64,000 nt of DNA from Amoebidium appalachense (taxonomy: Eukaryota > Ichthyosporea): NCBI GenBank assembly GCA_963693365.1, contig CAVNZM010000009.1, positions 6,696,001-6,760,000 of the forward strand. Direction: 5' to 3'. Made by a program: the position numbers and the translations under genes. The notes under the pieces are model-generated. The model was not told where the DNA came from and searched no databases. It was given only the letters and a program-made list of their open reading frames with translations. Below are positions 25,481 through 64,000 of the stretch, in pieces (position 1 is the first letter of the stretch; every line of letters begins with the position of its first letter).

Positions 25481-25977
25481 TCCCCCCCCCCCCCCCCCCC
25501 CCCAAACACAAACACACGCAAATAATAATATAAAAGAGTTCTGCATCGGGAAAGTGTAGATGTGTGGAATTTTTATTGGCATATTCTCAGACTGTTTCTG
25601 TGGGCGTGAATGCATGCAGGTAAGGAGTCCGTTAGGGGGGTTTATGCACTTTGTATTGCTGCGGACATCGTCAGGGGCCCAGCCTCACTTGACGGCCTAC
25701 TGCGTTTTCCAGTGCAGCCAATCAAATGCAGCTAGTGACTTATGTACACTGTATGCAATAAAACAACCCTAGTATAGATTATGGATAAGCAGAAGCTAGC
25801 ATTGGTAGCTCCGAGAGAAAGTTAAGACACCGTATCACAATATCATACTGTGCAGCATTAATAAGGTGATCTAACACGGTCATTTTATAACGGATATACT
25901 GGGGGAGAGAATTGGAAAAGAGAATAAATAAAGCCGCCCACAACCTCCGGTTCTACCACAATAGCTAACAGTGACAC

Positions 25978-26265
25978 TTATTGATAGATGTGCATCCGCG
26001 AGTAAACCGCCCCCCCACACACATTACACGTACGAGCAGGAGACACCAAAAACCGATTACAGCGCCAAGACATAATCATCTTTGCATATTTATACGACAC
26101 AACATCATGAATAAACGAATCTATATAGGAGCGAGATTGTCTAACCGTATACGTATCTGCCATATAGGCTACTAGTAGTTGGTGTTTTTGCTGACCTAAC
26201 ACTGGGAGGGACTCGACACGTAAAATAAAAAGGTATCTATCAGCCATAGACATAAGACTATTCAT
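25978..26265 (-). CDS. unrecognised 95-codon ORF
   Basis: MNSLMSMADRYLFILRVESL begins an open frame in non-repetitive sequence. It ends with a C-x2-C pair (RTCNVCGG) shortly before the stop. Composition is protein-like (mixed hydrophobic and charged residues, no simple repeats), but codons are A/T-ending, unlike the host exons. I see no family. It could be a transposon fragment or one exon of an unseen gene. Confidence 0.25.
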   Translation of the reverse strand: MNSLMSMADRYLFILRVESLPVLGQQKHQLLVAYMADTYTVRQSRSYIDSFIHDVVSYKYAKMIMSWRCNRFLVSPARTCNVCGGAVYSRMHIYQ

Positions 26266-27110
26266 AACTAGTCACACTATGGTCCAGCCGTACCTCCGGT
26301 GGAGTCGCCAGCCACTCCGCATATCGCTCGACCATGGGCAGAGACGATGTGGAAGGGAAGAGGTGTGCAGCTGCATGTACAGCGCTACTGAATAGGCTCC
26401 AAAGTCCAAACACACACATGCAAGGCACCGGATGTTACTGGCTGTGGCATTACGAACACATGCATTAACTCTCCTTCTTTTTCAGACCGGTGACCTATCT
26501 ACTCGAGCGAACACCATAATCATTCAGGACATGGGTTTTTTTTGTGTTTGTTTTGTTCCTTTGGTTTCGTTATTTAGTATAACCAATGGTTTAAGCCGCA
26601 CCACCATGAAACGTTCCCAAAACGTAGCTGAGAGCAAAGGCTATCGATAGATACCAAGCATGTGGGGGTCTGGGATGGATGGACGAAGTCATGAGTGTCG
26701 GATGGACGACAGAAACACGTGTTTTTCCCTTATTTCCCCTTTGTTCTCTGCTTTACATAGAAAGAACTTCTAAAGGGTGGCCCTAAATGACCCCAAACTT
26801 CAGGAGAGTGTGTGGGTACACTTTAGGCACCTTGCCACCAAACATCATCACGAACATCCGAAAAGATCTGGTCCTTCACTATGGGCGCCCCAGGAGCCCC
26901 CTATCGCTATTTACACAGTGCCGAGTGCAAATACTTGCATAATGCTACAAATACAGCACACAGTGCACTTTTTTTTTTTTTCGCGTTCTATGCCTACCAG
27001 TACAACCATATCACAAAATACACTTTTCTACAACCCCTTTGTGGCAGTAAGGCAAGCTGAACCACGCATCATAACAGTGCGATGGGATGCTGGTTGCACG
27101 CAGATGGCTG

Positions 27111-27165
<55 letters not shown>

Positions 27166-27356
27166 TGTGTGTGTTTGTGTCCGTGTGTGTGCGTGTGCGT
27201 GTCCCTGTGGTGTGTCTCTCTGTGGTATGTGTGTGTACATATTGACGAAGAGGGGGTGCATCTAGTCTGCAGTGGCCCCGCACGTGCCGCGGGGGGGGGG
27301 AGGGGGGGGGGGGGGGGGACCTTAGGGAGGAGGGAGAAGGGGAGAGGGGGTGACGG

Positions 27357-27387
<31 letters not shown>

Positions 27388-28097
27388 ATTGTAACCTAAA
27401 GCCTTTCCAGCGCAACTTAGCGTAATAGGACGCATAACTATGCAAGCCAGTAACAAAAGAACGTGCAAGTTGTTACGGTGTAGATGCTAGAAGGCCGCAG
27501 GCGGAGCGGCAGCGCCCTTGCGTGCACGCCCAGCCTCACAGTGAGGCAAAAGTAGCCGTGACGAAAGGAACTGCAGGGGGTTGCCATTCTCTATGGCATC
27601 ATAAATGGAAGTGGCTTAGGCTTTCCTCAGGCCTTGCGAGGGCACCTGATGCAGCGGCAAGACTTGCCACCAGGTAGCGAGGAAAGGCTGTGCTTAGTCG
27701 CAAGATGGAGCACGAAGCCTTCGGGGCTCTCCGACCCCGGCTTTCCCAGCCACAGTTTGAACAAGGGGGCGGGTAACTTGCCCTGCTGTTTACAGAACAA
27801 CGTGCAGTCACACTCTTACGCCTTCCCCCCACTAAAATACTTGTCAGATGCATGAAGTAGAACCTCCTAACTCCCTCGGGCTGTTATTCCTAGGGCCTGC
27901 CCCTCATCACCGAGCATCATCACCCGGCTACAATGCTCGTTACCACCAACTACGTCGCTAAACGCAGTTGCAGTGCGTTCTCCTTGCCGTAAACACATAT
28001 TATTGAGCACTTCGCAACAAAAGAGCAATGGTTGAGCGAGGAAAACAAAAGCGACAGTCGTTCGAAAAACGAGACATGTGATCGATCAGTCGAGTAG

Positions 28098-29738
28098 GTG
28101 AAAAAATGGCGGGAAAAAAAACAAAAAAAAAAACAGCGCCGTCGAGTGCTTCGGGGCTCAATAGGGACCGCAACTTGCACAATATCGTTGTCCACCAAAG
28201 AGAAAAAAGTTAGTTGGGATAGTCCTCTAGCTGGGGGTACCAAGAAACCCTGGGTGCGGCGCCTACAAGAGGCCACACCCGGGGTCTCACGAAAATTGTA
28301 CCAGACAATCGACTTTTGGGCTTGAATTGTCGAATGGATACGACAATTTGCGCTATTTGACCGCACCCATGGGGCTGCCGTTGTGAATGGGGTACTGAGT
28401 AACGGATTCAATCGTACTCGAGGCCTTTTATAGGGCTCACTTTTGAGTACCCTTCTCTTTGTTATTGACGACTTAGCGGTAGAAATTCAACAATTTCCAG
28501 TTGCCGGCGACTCTTGTGTCTCCGGCCTTTTTTTCGCTGATGATATTGTCTTAGTCACTCACGATCCTTCTATCATGAATAACATGCTTTCTCGAGTAGA
28601 TGACTGGTGTTTCCGAAATTTCATGAAAATTGGGATAGATAAATGCGGCACCTTTTCTTCCAATGCACAGTACACTCTGAACAATCAACCTATCCCAATC
28701 GTGTCCTCCTATGACTATTTAGGAATTCGTTTCACCTCTAAGGGTATCTGGTTTGAGCGCCATTTAAATTTGACTTCGCGCATTTCTCGTGCGCGTGGTC
28801 GCTTACATATCTATCAAGGAATATTCGCAAATATCTCTAATATTCATCCTGCCAATTTGCTCACTCTTTATAAAGTTTTTCTTCGTCCATGTTTCGAATA
28901 TGGCCTCCCGTTACTCTTGTGTGCCCCTCCACGGCAACAGCGCGCGGCTCTTCGGGAATTCGATACCTTTCAGCGTGAATTCATCCAGTTTATTTCTCGA
29001 ACCTCGCGTAGGCATCCTTTGGCGGCTCCCTTGCTGAGTGTTTTTGGTCTCCCTCCGGCGCGCCAGCGTATGAATGAATTAGGACTTCGCTTTTGTTTTC
29101 ATTTGTTTAGGCTTCCTTCTTATCATCCTTTGTTGCAATTCTTTCCTTCTTTAGCACCTGTTCCCGGCATTTCTAATGTTCGTGCGAAATGTCCTATCCC
29201 CAATCTCTCTCCCATTCCGAGATATCCTTTTAAATACTTATCTCCTTCATTTTTCTCTTCTACTAGTTATCAGCATTATGTTACTTGGTTTCATACTCAA
29301 TATCCTTTGCTTCATCGTTGTGATAAAGAGTATCATGGTAGGGCTCTTGAGCCTGTGCTTCTTTTTGTATTAGAGACTCGCCTATTTTCTTTACAATCAT
29401 TGTGTAAATTAGCTACTTATATTTATCCTTCCTCTCGTAAGCCTACCACACTTACCGATTTTGCAATTCTAACCCCTCCTTGTGACATAGCTTGGAAATG
29501 TTTATTTTGGCGCTGTAACCTTTATTTCCATAAATGTTTGTGCCACTTTTGTGCAGAACCTTTTTCTCGTAAACACTTAGATAGATGTATTTATTTATCT
29601 CAGATTATTCCGTTAGAAATTAGAAGACTGGCTTATTTAGATAATCCTGCTATTACGTCTATTGACTATCTGTTGAACCACGGTATGTTTAATGAGTTTT
29701 CTAGGGTGTATGATTATCTCCTCCGTATCCGAGAGTGA
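28098..29738 (+). pseudogene. reverse transcriptase ORF with two in-frame stops
   Basis: One frame runs 28098-29738 with TGA at 28323 and TAG at 28431. Before the second stop it reads IVEWIRQFALFDRT and VVNGVLSNGFNRTRGLL. After it comes GSLLSTLLFVIDDL, then the catalytic motif FFADDIVL, DDWCFRNFMKIGIDKC, SYDYLGIRF and a C-terminal C-x2-C-x7-H-x3-C knuckle (CHFCAEPFSRKHLDRC). This order is typical of LINE-type RTs. The stops sit where conserved residues are expected (the TAG at the usual Gln of the RGxxQG block), so the copy is probably inactive. Codons are T-rich, unlike the neighbouring host genes. Confidence 0.8.
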
Positions 29739-29759
29739 GGGCTTTTGTATTTCCTTCTC

Positions 29760-29780
29760 CGAGATATCGGTGATATCTCG
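29760..29780 (+). other. hairpin at the 3' end of the LINE
   Basis: CGAGATATC, GGT, GATATCTCG: a perfect 9-bp stem with a 3-nt loop, 21 bases after the RT stop. LINE 3' tails often carry a stem recognised by their own RT; that role is inferred. Confidence 0.7.
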
Positions 29781-29806
29781 ATGGCTTCTATTTTGCTGAG
29801 CATATC

Positions 29807-29812
29807 AATAAA
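29807..29812 (+). promoter_or_regulatory. polyadenylation signal AATAAA of the LINE
   Basis: An AATAAA sits about 70 bp after the RT stop and just before a T-rich stretch. Confidence 0.5.
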
Positions 29813-29840
29813 GTCATTATAAATTTTTTTTGCGATGCCA

Positions 29841-30139
29841 TTATACCTCCTGAACCCCCCCCCCCCCCCCCCCCCGTCCCCCTCCTGCGTGCAGGGGCAC
29901 ACCCCTATCTAGTACTTCCTATATAATTAAATATTACTCCTGCTGCAGAAGGCGTAAACTTCAGCCCACCATACGATTTGTTTACTAAACCAAATGCAAA
30001 CCGAACAAAGCAGCTGTTTTTCAATTCATGATGCAATCTCGCCAACAAGCATACGTGTTTCATAACGCTCAACGAAGAATGATCCATCAACTATAAATTA
30101 CGAATTCATTCGATACTCGATATGATTGGCCAATAAAGG
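29841..30139. other. spacer between LINE and SYNRG 3' end
   Basis: Holds an 18-nt poly-C tract (about 29857-29875) and unique AT-rich DNA. No gene is seen. It probably contains the SYNRG 3' UTR on the minus strand; I found no clear minus-strand AATAAA. Confidence 0.5.
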
Positions 30140-56905
<26,766 letters not shown>

Positions 56906-57424
56906 GTGCCGATGATAATACAACAACCAACTCACTTTTCATTCAACCCTCTATCCCACCCTTCACATGTCCTTTCCACCCGTGCGTAATTTTCAGATCT
57001 ACAGAAGAAATGTAACTAACACCGAGCCCAACGTGCCCAACTCTATTCAATGACTTCCACTAACACTTTCCACCACGTTCGGCCATCACCATCACCAACT
57101 TGCACCTGCCACCCTTGCATCCCAGCACTATTCATATACCCTATGTTCCTCAGACGAAATCATACACAACATAGGCAACCTCTCACCACAAACACGAAAT
57201 CTTCCCACCATGCCCACCACCTAAAGTTGGTTATGCCCCATCTCCTTTAAAATGCATATCACCCTCCAGTACCCCAGCTTACCGCCTCCCCACCCCTACC
57301 CCTACACCCCCACCCCATCCAGCTGCCCACCACACAAGCACACACTTCACATTCCACCTAACCACAAAAACCTTCTCGTCCTCACCCCTCTCCTCTTCCC
57401 CATCTCCAACCAATCCACTCCCCC

Positions 57425-57455
<31 letters not shown>

Positions 57456-57469
57456 AAACATACACACAC

Positions 57470-57518
<49 letters not shown>

Positions 57519-58097
57519 CGTCACCCACCCATTCACCCAAACCGTCATGCTAAACCCAACTGGTTCCTTATCCCTTCAACCAGCACCACAAACAAGAACT
57601 CGATGTTCCCAGGAGAAACGCCTACACATCTATCTGTATGCAAATCCTGCGCTATTAACCGTGCTCGGTTATGCAGCTCGCTCGCCCCCATCTCCCCTTC
57701 CCTCCCTTTCCCCTCATCTGGATCCTCCCCCCCCCCCCCCCCCCCCCCACCCCCCCACCCCAACCCCACCCCCCGACCCCACCCCTACCCACCCACTTCT
57801 CTCCGAATGCAACCAAACAACACCCACCCGTGGCATGAATAAAACAATTTTTATACACAGCATAGCATGTACTCAAACGGTAGTTACAGAACAGAGTATT
57901 ACCCTTGTTGGCTCATCTTTGCGTCCGATTTCGCGTGAAATTGAACGAGAGCCAAACGAGGAAATGGTTTGGATCTGGACTGGGCAAGGGTGGGGTGGTT
58001 GAGCTGGTAGTTTCTTGCAGCTGCCCCGGTTCCAGCCAAACAAAGTGCCAAAAAGAAAACTCGTTATCTAATAATTCCTCGCCCTTATATGCCCTTT

Positions 58098-58203
58098 AGG
58101 AAGACGATTTGAAGAAAGCTATGTTTCCCAAAGTGATTGACCATGTCTCTATGTACATGTTTCTTGTCAACAAGTTGAACTTGCCCAAAAGCAGCGTTCG
58201 TTG
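58098..58203 (+). CDS. possible orphan terminal exon
   Basis: After TATGCCCTTTAG the plus strand reads EDDLKKAMFPKVIDHVSMYM, then FLVNKLNLPKSSVR and a stop. The sequence looks protein-like and the acceptor is good, but I find no joining upstream exon. It lies head-to-head with SYNRG. It may be a pseudogene fragment. Confidence 0.25.
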
Positions 58204-58377
58204 ACTGGCATTTTGTAGTGATGTAGTCTAAATCGCGCTACCTCATCATCACCAGGAATCAATAGACAGTAGACTAAGTAGAGCCCAAAATATACGTCAT
58301 CTTGAGGATTTGGCAAAACCGTGCCTCTCCCACACCAAGACGTCTCCTACTCTGTCCAATGGCCAAGTCCTCCCGGA

Positions 58378-58413
<36 letters not shown>

Positions 58414-58489
58414 CCCCCCCGCCCCCACCTTTTCTCCCGCCTACATCACTCCTGGCGGCATAACATTGCACATGCTTCTCAGCTGGCAC

Positions 58490-58652
58490 TACCGTAGATC
58501 TACAATGTCCGCATGTGTATTTAAGAACAGGTGTGTACAGCCATCCCTACCGTACCACGGCCATCTAGAGACTCTCTAGATGGCCGTGCTACCGTACATA
58601 GATCTACAACAATGTCTGCGTGTGTAATTCTAGACTCTGTGTGTACAGCCTT
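58490..58652 (+). repeat. imperfect direct repeat with a perfect hairpin between
   Basis: CTACCGTAGATCTACAATGTCCGC...GTGTGTACAGCC (58490-58542) recurs as CTACCGTACATAGATCTACA...GTGTGTACAGCC (58589-58652). Between them, 58556-58588 is CACGGCCATCTAGAGA, C, and its exact inverse. Confidence 0.9.
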
Positions 58653-58858
58653 GCCATGATCTCTCTCCATCCCTCCATCCCTCTTGCCTGATCAGCTCTC
58701 TTTCCCTCCGCACAACCCGACTCTCACTGCCTCACTCTCCCCCTCGAACTCTCTCTCTAGTCTCTTTCGCTCACTCGCTCTCTCGGGCCCGCCCCCGATC
58801 GTCCACCCACCCTTGTTTCCCTCCCCCCCCCCCTCTCTCTCTCTCTGTCTCTCTCTCT

Positions 58859-59113
<255 letters not shown>

Positions 59114-60611
59114 AACCCCGCTCTTTCTCACCGACCAATCCCCCCCCCCTCCGCCCCTCTCTTGTTCTCTCTCTCCCTCCCCCTCCCCCTCTTTTTTTTA
59201 TTCCACCCGCCCTCCCCCCTCCCCCCGCCTCCCCCCTCCCCCCCCGCCCCTCTCCCGGCCCCATCTCCATCTCTCCAGTCCACAGGATCTCGCTAGACCT
59301 CTTTCCCTCAAAATCTCTAGTTCCCTTCTCGTGACATGTATCATGATTTCTCTCTGAGAGGTTCTCTCTGCTTACCCCCCGGCCCCCCCCCCTCCCCCCC
59401 CCTCTCCTTTCCTTCCCCCCTCCTCCACCCCCCACCCCACCCCCCTCCTCCCCTTCTCCTCCTCCTCCTAGAGGCTCTTGAACCGCTTTTCTCCGTTTCT
59501 CCTTTTGAACTTGCAACACTTTTTCCGCTCCGGCCGCATGATCATGATGATACTTTTCACCTATAAATAAACGTTGGCTGGCCCGGCTGGGTTCCAACTT
59601 CCAACTTCCAAGCCTTTGAAATTATTTGAACATTTGGGGAAAGACCGCCCAAAGGACCGGAGCCCTTTTTAGCCTTTGTGACTTATGATATTTAAAAAAA
59701 TATAATTGTTTATATTATAATAGATAGCATAAGTTTATTGTAACGAGTTTTGTTGGTATGGGCATCTAAGACTGAAAATAGAAAATCAAGAAACAGAATT
59801 TAGCAGGCCCCAGAGCCAGAGGGTTTGGAGGGATTCTTTCAAGTCAGGATCTTTGCAGGTATTGGTTGTCTAAGAAAGGGAGGCAAAACGTCATTCATCG
59901 TCATCACCCGTTTCATTATGTCATTATTTATAAGAAATGAGGCTATGGCTTTTTCTGTCTTTTTGGTTATTTATCATATATAAATTATTATGAGTCATAT
60001 TTTTATGCCCTACTTTTTGTCGTTCTCCGAACTTTGCTACTGTACATGTTAGTGGTCTGGCCCAGGGCCGCGGCCGCCTGTTGGGATCTTTTTACATCAA
60101 TATTCTAGCCTGTTGATTGGGCTTATGTGGCTCTTTAAAGGCTTTGCACAACCATAACACTGTTCATTGGTTTTATATCATGAACACGTTTGATGGCAGA
60201 TCTAGGTGGCTTCTTCTATATAAAACCAGTTGTCCTGTTGCCACTTTTCAGTTTCCAAGCCAAGGGACCTCCACCACTTTTTCCCAAAATCACCGCCAAG
60301 AACAGTCTTTTTTGAATTTCATACACTTTCCAGTCGTGTATTACATACCGTATATGCATTTGCGACTCTTTACGGTTAGTGCTGGCGGAAAATCAAAGGC
60401 GTTCTTGAGTAACGTACGAAACAAAACTTGAAGAGATTGTGCTTCCCAATTTTTTTGTTTTGCTTTGCCACACGCACCAAAAACTTGTGCATATGATCGA
60501 TATCGAATCGATTGAAACCAGTACTGTTTTTTCGTTTGCTCCAACCTACACATTTTCTAAAGTAGGTCTAGATAGACCTTGCGGTGTAGGCAGCTGCAGC
60601 GGCCCACGTCG

Positions 60612-61304
60612 ATGAACTCTTGTACCATGTTCGCTTCCACCGGTGCATATGCAGACCCTGCAATGGGCCCTGGAAGCTACGTGAACATGGCCAAAATGGG
60701 ATCGAAAGAGTCGCTCATAAATGACCCTCGCGTGATGCAAAACATGCAAGCACGTCTAGCAGGGGGAGCTGTACATGTGGATTCACTGCTTGCAAACGGA
60801 CAGCAGAGCGTACATGCGTACAGTGAATATGTGGTGAAGGATTCGTATGCGGCCGTGACATCCGATCAAATCAACCGGTTGTTGTTCGACCTGCTTGTTG
60901 ATGTGGATGCAGAGGCGGAAAATGAACTGGCCATGGATATGGTAAGAATAATGATACTAATTAATTATGTGTTGGGTTCTTATTAATAATGGTAGACCTA
61001 GACTGTGATGTGTTTGCCGACGCTTACATGTGGTGTGGAGTGTCACGTGGTGATGTGCATGCCGCTTCTTTTCACGTGCATGCTCTGACTCACTGGCTGC
61101 AGTGCAAGGCTTGCGCGGGGTTGTGGTGCACCTGCTGGTGTTTTTGTGGTTGCAATGGGGTATGTGTGGGCCCCACAACCGGGGTATATCATTAGCTTAG
61201 CACCCCAGTGTTTTGAATTGCACGTCCCGGCCTCCGTGCGTATACATGTGCATGCTTGCTTCTCAACATCAAAAAGTAAGAGTTAGAGTTTGGAAAGCGC
61301 GGGG

Positions 61305-61336
<32 letters not shown>

Positions 61337-61894
61337 AGGGGGGGGGGGGGGGGGGGGAGGCGCGGTATGACATTAATTCACGTGGTAACGATTTCCGGTT
61401 TTTCTTTATTTTTATGTTCTTTTCAAACCCGCAGGGAGACAGCCATATTCTAGTTGTCTTCCCAGAAGTCGACAGCAACACAACCGTGGCTGCAATCGGC
61501 AATTTCTCCCGGCAGTCTTTCACTGGCCCCGTCCCCATGCAGACAAGCTATGCCGCCTCAACGCATTTTCCAGCGGGAAAACACCAACAGAGATTCGTTG
61601 AACTCGATTCTCTACAGAACCAACTGGATTCGTCGGGGCCCGAAATGGTGAACATGGGGGCTTATAGCGCGCAGATCATACCGCAGAGAGGCTACGTGGG
61701 GGGGACCAATCGTAATACCATAGCAAATTTGGTGAATCACGCACCAGCCTTCAACTTTAGCCAAAATCTTAACCAGCAAAATATCCATCATCAGAATTTG
61801 GCGTCCAGCCAAATCGCGCCGACCCACTATCCCGGGACAATCCAAGGGCAATATCCCAGTCTTGCGCTTATGGCGCAGCAAATGGCTTTGCGCC

Positions 61895-61977
<83 letters not shown>

Positions 61978-62948
61978 CCACCTATCCAACAGAAGAAATC
62001 CACCGCCACTATACACGGGCCGGCACCTACGGTGAAATCGAAAACCTCGAAAACCATTACACCCAGCAACACCACCACCACCAACAGCAGTAGCGAATCC
62101 TCCACTACCTCCCCAATCGTACCACTCGCATTGAAAACTAAAATCGCTCAGCTACCGCCACTTTCAGAAAAGGCCAGAAACCGGTGAATTCTCTAAAGGA
62201 AAAACGGAAAATGTCGGCTGGTGATGCTTCAAAGGCGCAAAAGAATCGAGAGACACCGTACAGCGCCCCTGCCACCACCAACACAACCCCCCAGCGAAGA
62301 GCCTCAAAAACACCGGTGTCGGCCAATCAACAGTCCCCGGTAAATTCAAACGTCAGCACGCCCATAAGAAAACTTCCAAGCATCGGCTCGAATATTCTTA
62401 TTGCCCAACCCGCCGGCGAGATTAGCGAGATGAAAGCTGCAAAACGCAATCAGGTTACGATTGCCATTAACCCCGCTTACATTGTCAATGTTTCAGGAAG
62501 CACGATTGTCTCCACGCCGGAAATTTCTAGACCCTCACAGATGACTATGGATGATGCGAACAGTACCCCAAGCGATGCAATATAGTACCCCTAGCGAGGC
62601 AACCACTCCCAACGTGACCGCCAAGCCACACACCGGCAAGAACCCCCCCAGGCATGCGAGCGATGAAAATTTAACGGTCAGCTCTCATTGGGCGAGCCAT
62701 CAGGACGCGTGTGGTACTGACACTACTCCAGTCATAGACACAGACAATGCGCATGCACAATCGGAATATCGGGATAATGATTCGTTTTTTACGCAAATGG
62801 CTTTTGATGAGGAGGGCCCGGGGATGGATTTGGGTGATGGGTGTGGTCCTCTGGGGTTTGCTGGTTTGGGATTGGGGAAGAGGTGGAAGATATGTTGAAT
62901 ACTTTGGAGCAGGTGGAAACTGGTGATGGCTACTCGTACATGTTTTGA
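60612..62948 (+). CDS. unrecognised polyglutamine protein, possible transcriptional regulator
   Basis: Exon 1 60612-60941 (MNSCTMFASTGAYADPAMGP... ending NELAMDM, donor gtaaga) joins exon 2 from 61435 (acceptor CCCGCAG) in phase 0: GDSHILVVFPEVDSNTTVAA. Exon 2 holds Asn/Gln-rich sequence, 28 glutamines (all CAA, 61894-61977) and Ser/Thr-rich DNA. The frame breaks near 62170, 62580 and 62880. The three pieces read as one protein: EKARNR or EKGQKPVNSLKEK, then NPAYIVNVSGSTIV, then DNDSFFTQMAFDEEGP, ending EEVEDMLNTLEQVETGDGYS. The acidic, hydrophobic C-terminus looks like an activation domain. I recognise no family. Breaks one and three are cured by one extra base in A4 and G4, break two by removing an A. 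An acceptor-like CAG at about 60600 allows further upstream exons. Confidence 0.6.
61894..61977 (+). repeat. (CAA)28 coding microsatellite
   Basis: 28 uninterrupted CAA codons encode polyglutamine. Neighbouring Gln codons include CAG, so the pure tract looks like recent slippage. Confidence 0.97.
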
Positions 62949-63230
62949 AAGAGGTCGCACGGTTTAATGGCACTGGTTGTTTCGTTTTTTCTCGTATATT
63001 TACGCGCGGCATTACGTCTGAGACATAATATTTCCTTGTCAATGAAGTGTCCTTATGCATGACGATAACATTAGAAGTTAAGGTATGGTGCAATACGCAC
63101 GCATGCGCACGTGTGCGCACACATACGTACACACAAACGCACGCACATGTACTCCCACACGCACTTGCACAATAACATGCACACACACGCACACACACAC
63201 AAGCACACCACACACACATGCACTCGCGCA

Positions 63231-63315
<85 letters not shown>

Positions 63316-64000
63316 GCACGCACGAATTATGCCGATGCGCGCACGTCCGTCTATATATCGAACACTTGGGAATTGTCCACCTGGCCCACACGTGAACGCA
63401 ACCCAGAGTCATATGGTCATCCCGTTAGTTCGTATTTTTTGATTTTCCATTTTTTTTGTTTTCCCCACCTTTTTTTTTTTTTTTTTTTTTTTTCAAGGGT
63501 GAGGTAGGGTTAGGGAAAGGGGGGGGGGGGGAGGGGGGGGGGGGGGGGGGGGGGGGGTTAGCTGTACTGTATGCGGGTGAAGGTAGTGTTATGCAAGAGC
63601 TTGAATATTCAACTGAGATTTTGTTGTACAGTATGCACGGTATATGTATGATGTTTGTACTAGTGCAGCACGGTGAAGCGAGTGTGCACAATCGGGCTGT
63701 GATTATGATACATTCATATCTAGCAGTAAACTAATAGTGTAAATGGGCCAACCCTGGCTAGCTATCTTCAACTTGGTTACAATAGTTATGATAAAATATC
63801 GTTAACGCAACTGTGCAACTCAGTCCGCTAACGCTGGTTCTTAAACAATGTGCATCATGCTGATTCTGATTTCACATTCCGGATTAGAAATCAAGATGCA
63901 CACTGTCAGAACTGTTGATTTGCGAGGCATAATTCTTGCATACCACAAGCATCATATACATCTCCCTATATCCAATACACCTCACTACCAATAGCCATGT
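62949..64000. other. terminal spacer
   Basis: Unique DNA to 63090, CA-rich DNA with pure (CA)n at 63237-63311, poly-T at 63471-63493, poly-G at 63521-63557, then unique AT-rich DNA. No gene seen. Confidence 0.55.

Larger units (their letters stand above)
27630..29840 (+). mobile_element. decayed non-LTR (LINE-like) retrotransposon
   Basis: The 3' part is clear: a long reverse-transcriptase frame to 29738, then a 9-bp-stem hairpin, AATAAA at 29807-29812 and a T-rich end, with poly-C from about 29857. The 5' part (27630-28330) is broken. A phrase like CLQNNVQSHSYAFPPL at about 27780-27835 resembles an N-terminal RT segment in another frame. The element lies between the PTB and SYNRG genes, outside both. 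Confidence 0.7.

Noticed and set aside
26281-26420. Extra minus-strand exon beside the ORF at 25978-26265
   Set aside because: Two frames are open and the possible donors do not join the neighbouring ORF cleanly.
59112-59597. 161-codon minus ORF rich in Gly/Glu/Arg
   Set aside because: It reads C/T-rich low-complexity DNA and shows no domain.
60117-60431. 104-codon plus-strand ORF upstream of the polyQ gene
   Set aside because: Composition is mixed and no domain or splice context supports it. AT-rich unique DNA can give this length by chance.

Overview
This is intron-rich eukaryotic nuclear DNA, crowded with simple repeats. Long poly-G/poly-C tracts (often 20-70 nt), (CA)n/(GT)n, (GA)n/(CT)n and C/A-rich minisatellites fill the introns and spacers. 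Most long open frames here are artefacts of those repeats (Cys-Val, Thr-His, Pro or Gly runs). The real genes were assembled from short exons joined at GT..AG borders, with the reading phase checked at each junction. The families point to a holozoan: an animal or a close unicellular relative. They are gamma-synergin, the SLC2A4RG/ZNF395/ZNF704 zinc-finger family, an IRS-type PTB adaptor and a GATA factor. I cannot name the species; compact exons in repeat-swollen introns would suit an ichthyosporean-like protist or an early-branching animal.

Layout. (1) 1-6806, plus strand: 3' part of a ZNF395/ZNF704-like C2H2 gene (six exons seen, N-terminus outside the window). (2) 6807-12211: repeat-rich spacer between convergent genes. 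(3) 12212-17766, minus: GATA-finger gene, seven exons, about 432 aa. (4) 17767-19602: AT-rich spacer. (5) 19603-24081, minus: PTB-domain adaptor gene, about 651 aa, with one frame break. (6) 24082-28097: spacer with a >500-bp (CA)n block and one unrecognised ORF. (7) About 27630-29840, plus: decayed non-LTR retrotransposon. (8) 30140-56905, minus: a 25-exon gamma-synergin (SYNRG) gene, about 1,329 aa, with every junction in phase. (9) 56906-60611: spacer. (10) 60612-62948, plus: unrecognised polyglutamine gene with three frame breaks. (11) Terminal spacer.

The gene contents suggest no operon-like cooperation. SYNRG (AP-1/clathrin traffic) and the PTB adaptor (signalling) are cytoplasmic; the zinc-finger and GATA genes, and perhaps the polyQ gene, are probably nuclear regulators.

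The most interesting signal is in intron architecture. (a) Exon ends together with their splice sites have been tandemly copied into the adjacent intron. Donor copies occur beside zinc-finger exon 4 and SYNRG exons 7, 23 and 24; acceptor copies occur beside SYNRG exon 15. The exon-7 array has about 14 copies of a ~74-bp unit. (b) Several introns start with (GT)n and end with (CA)nCAG, so their ends could base-pair across the intron. (c) A dispersed SINE-like repeat ends in poly-C instead of poly-A, and every copy inside a gene lies in the sense direction of its host.
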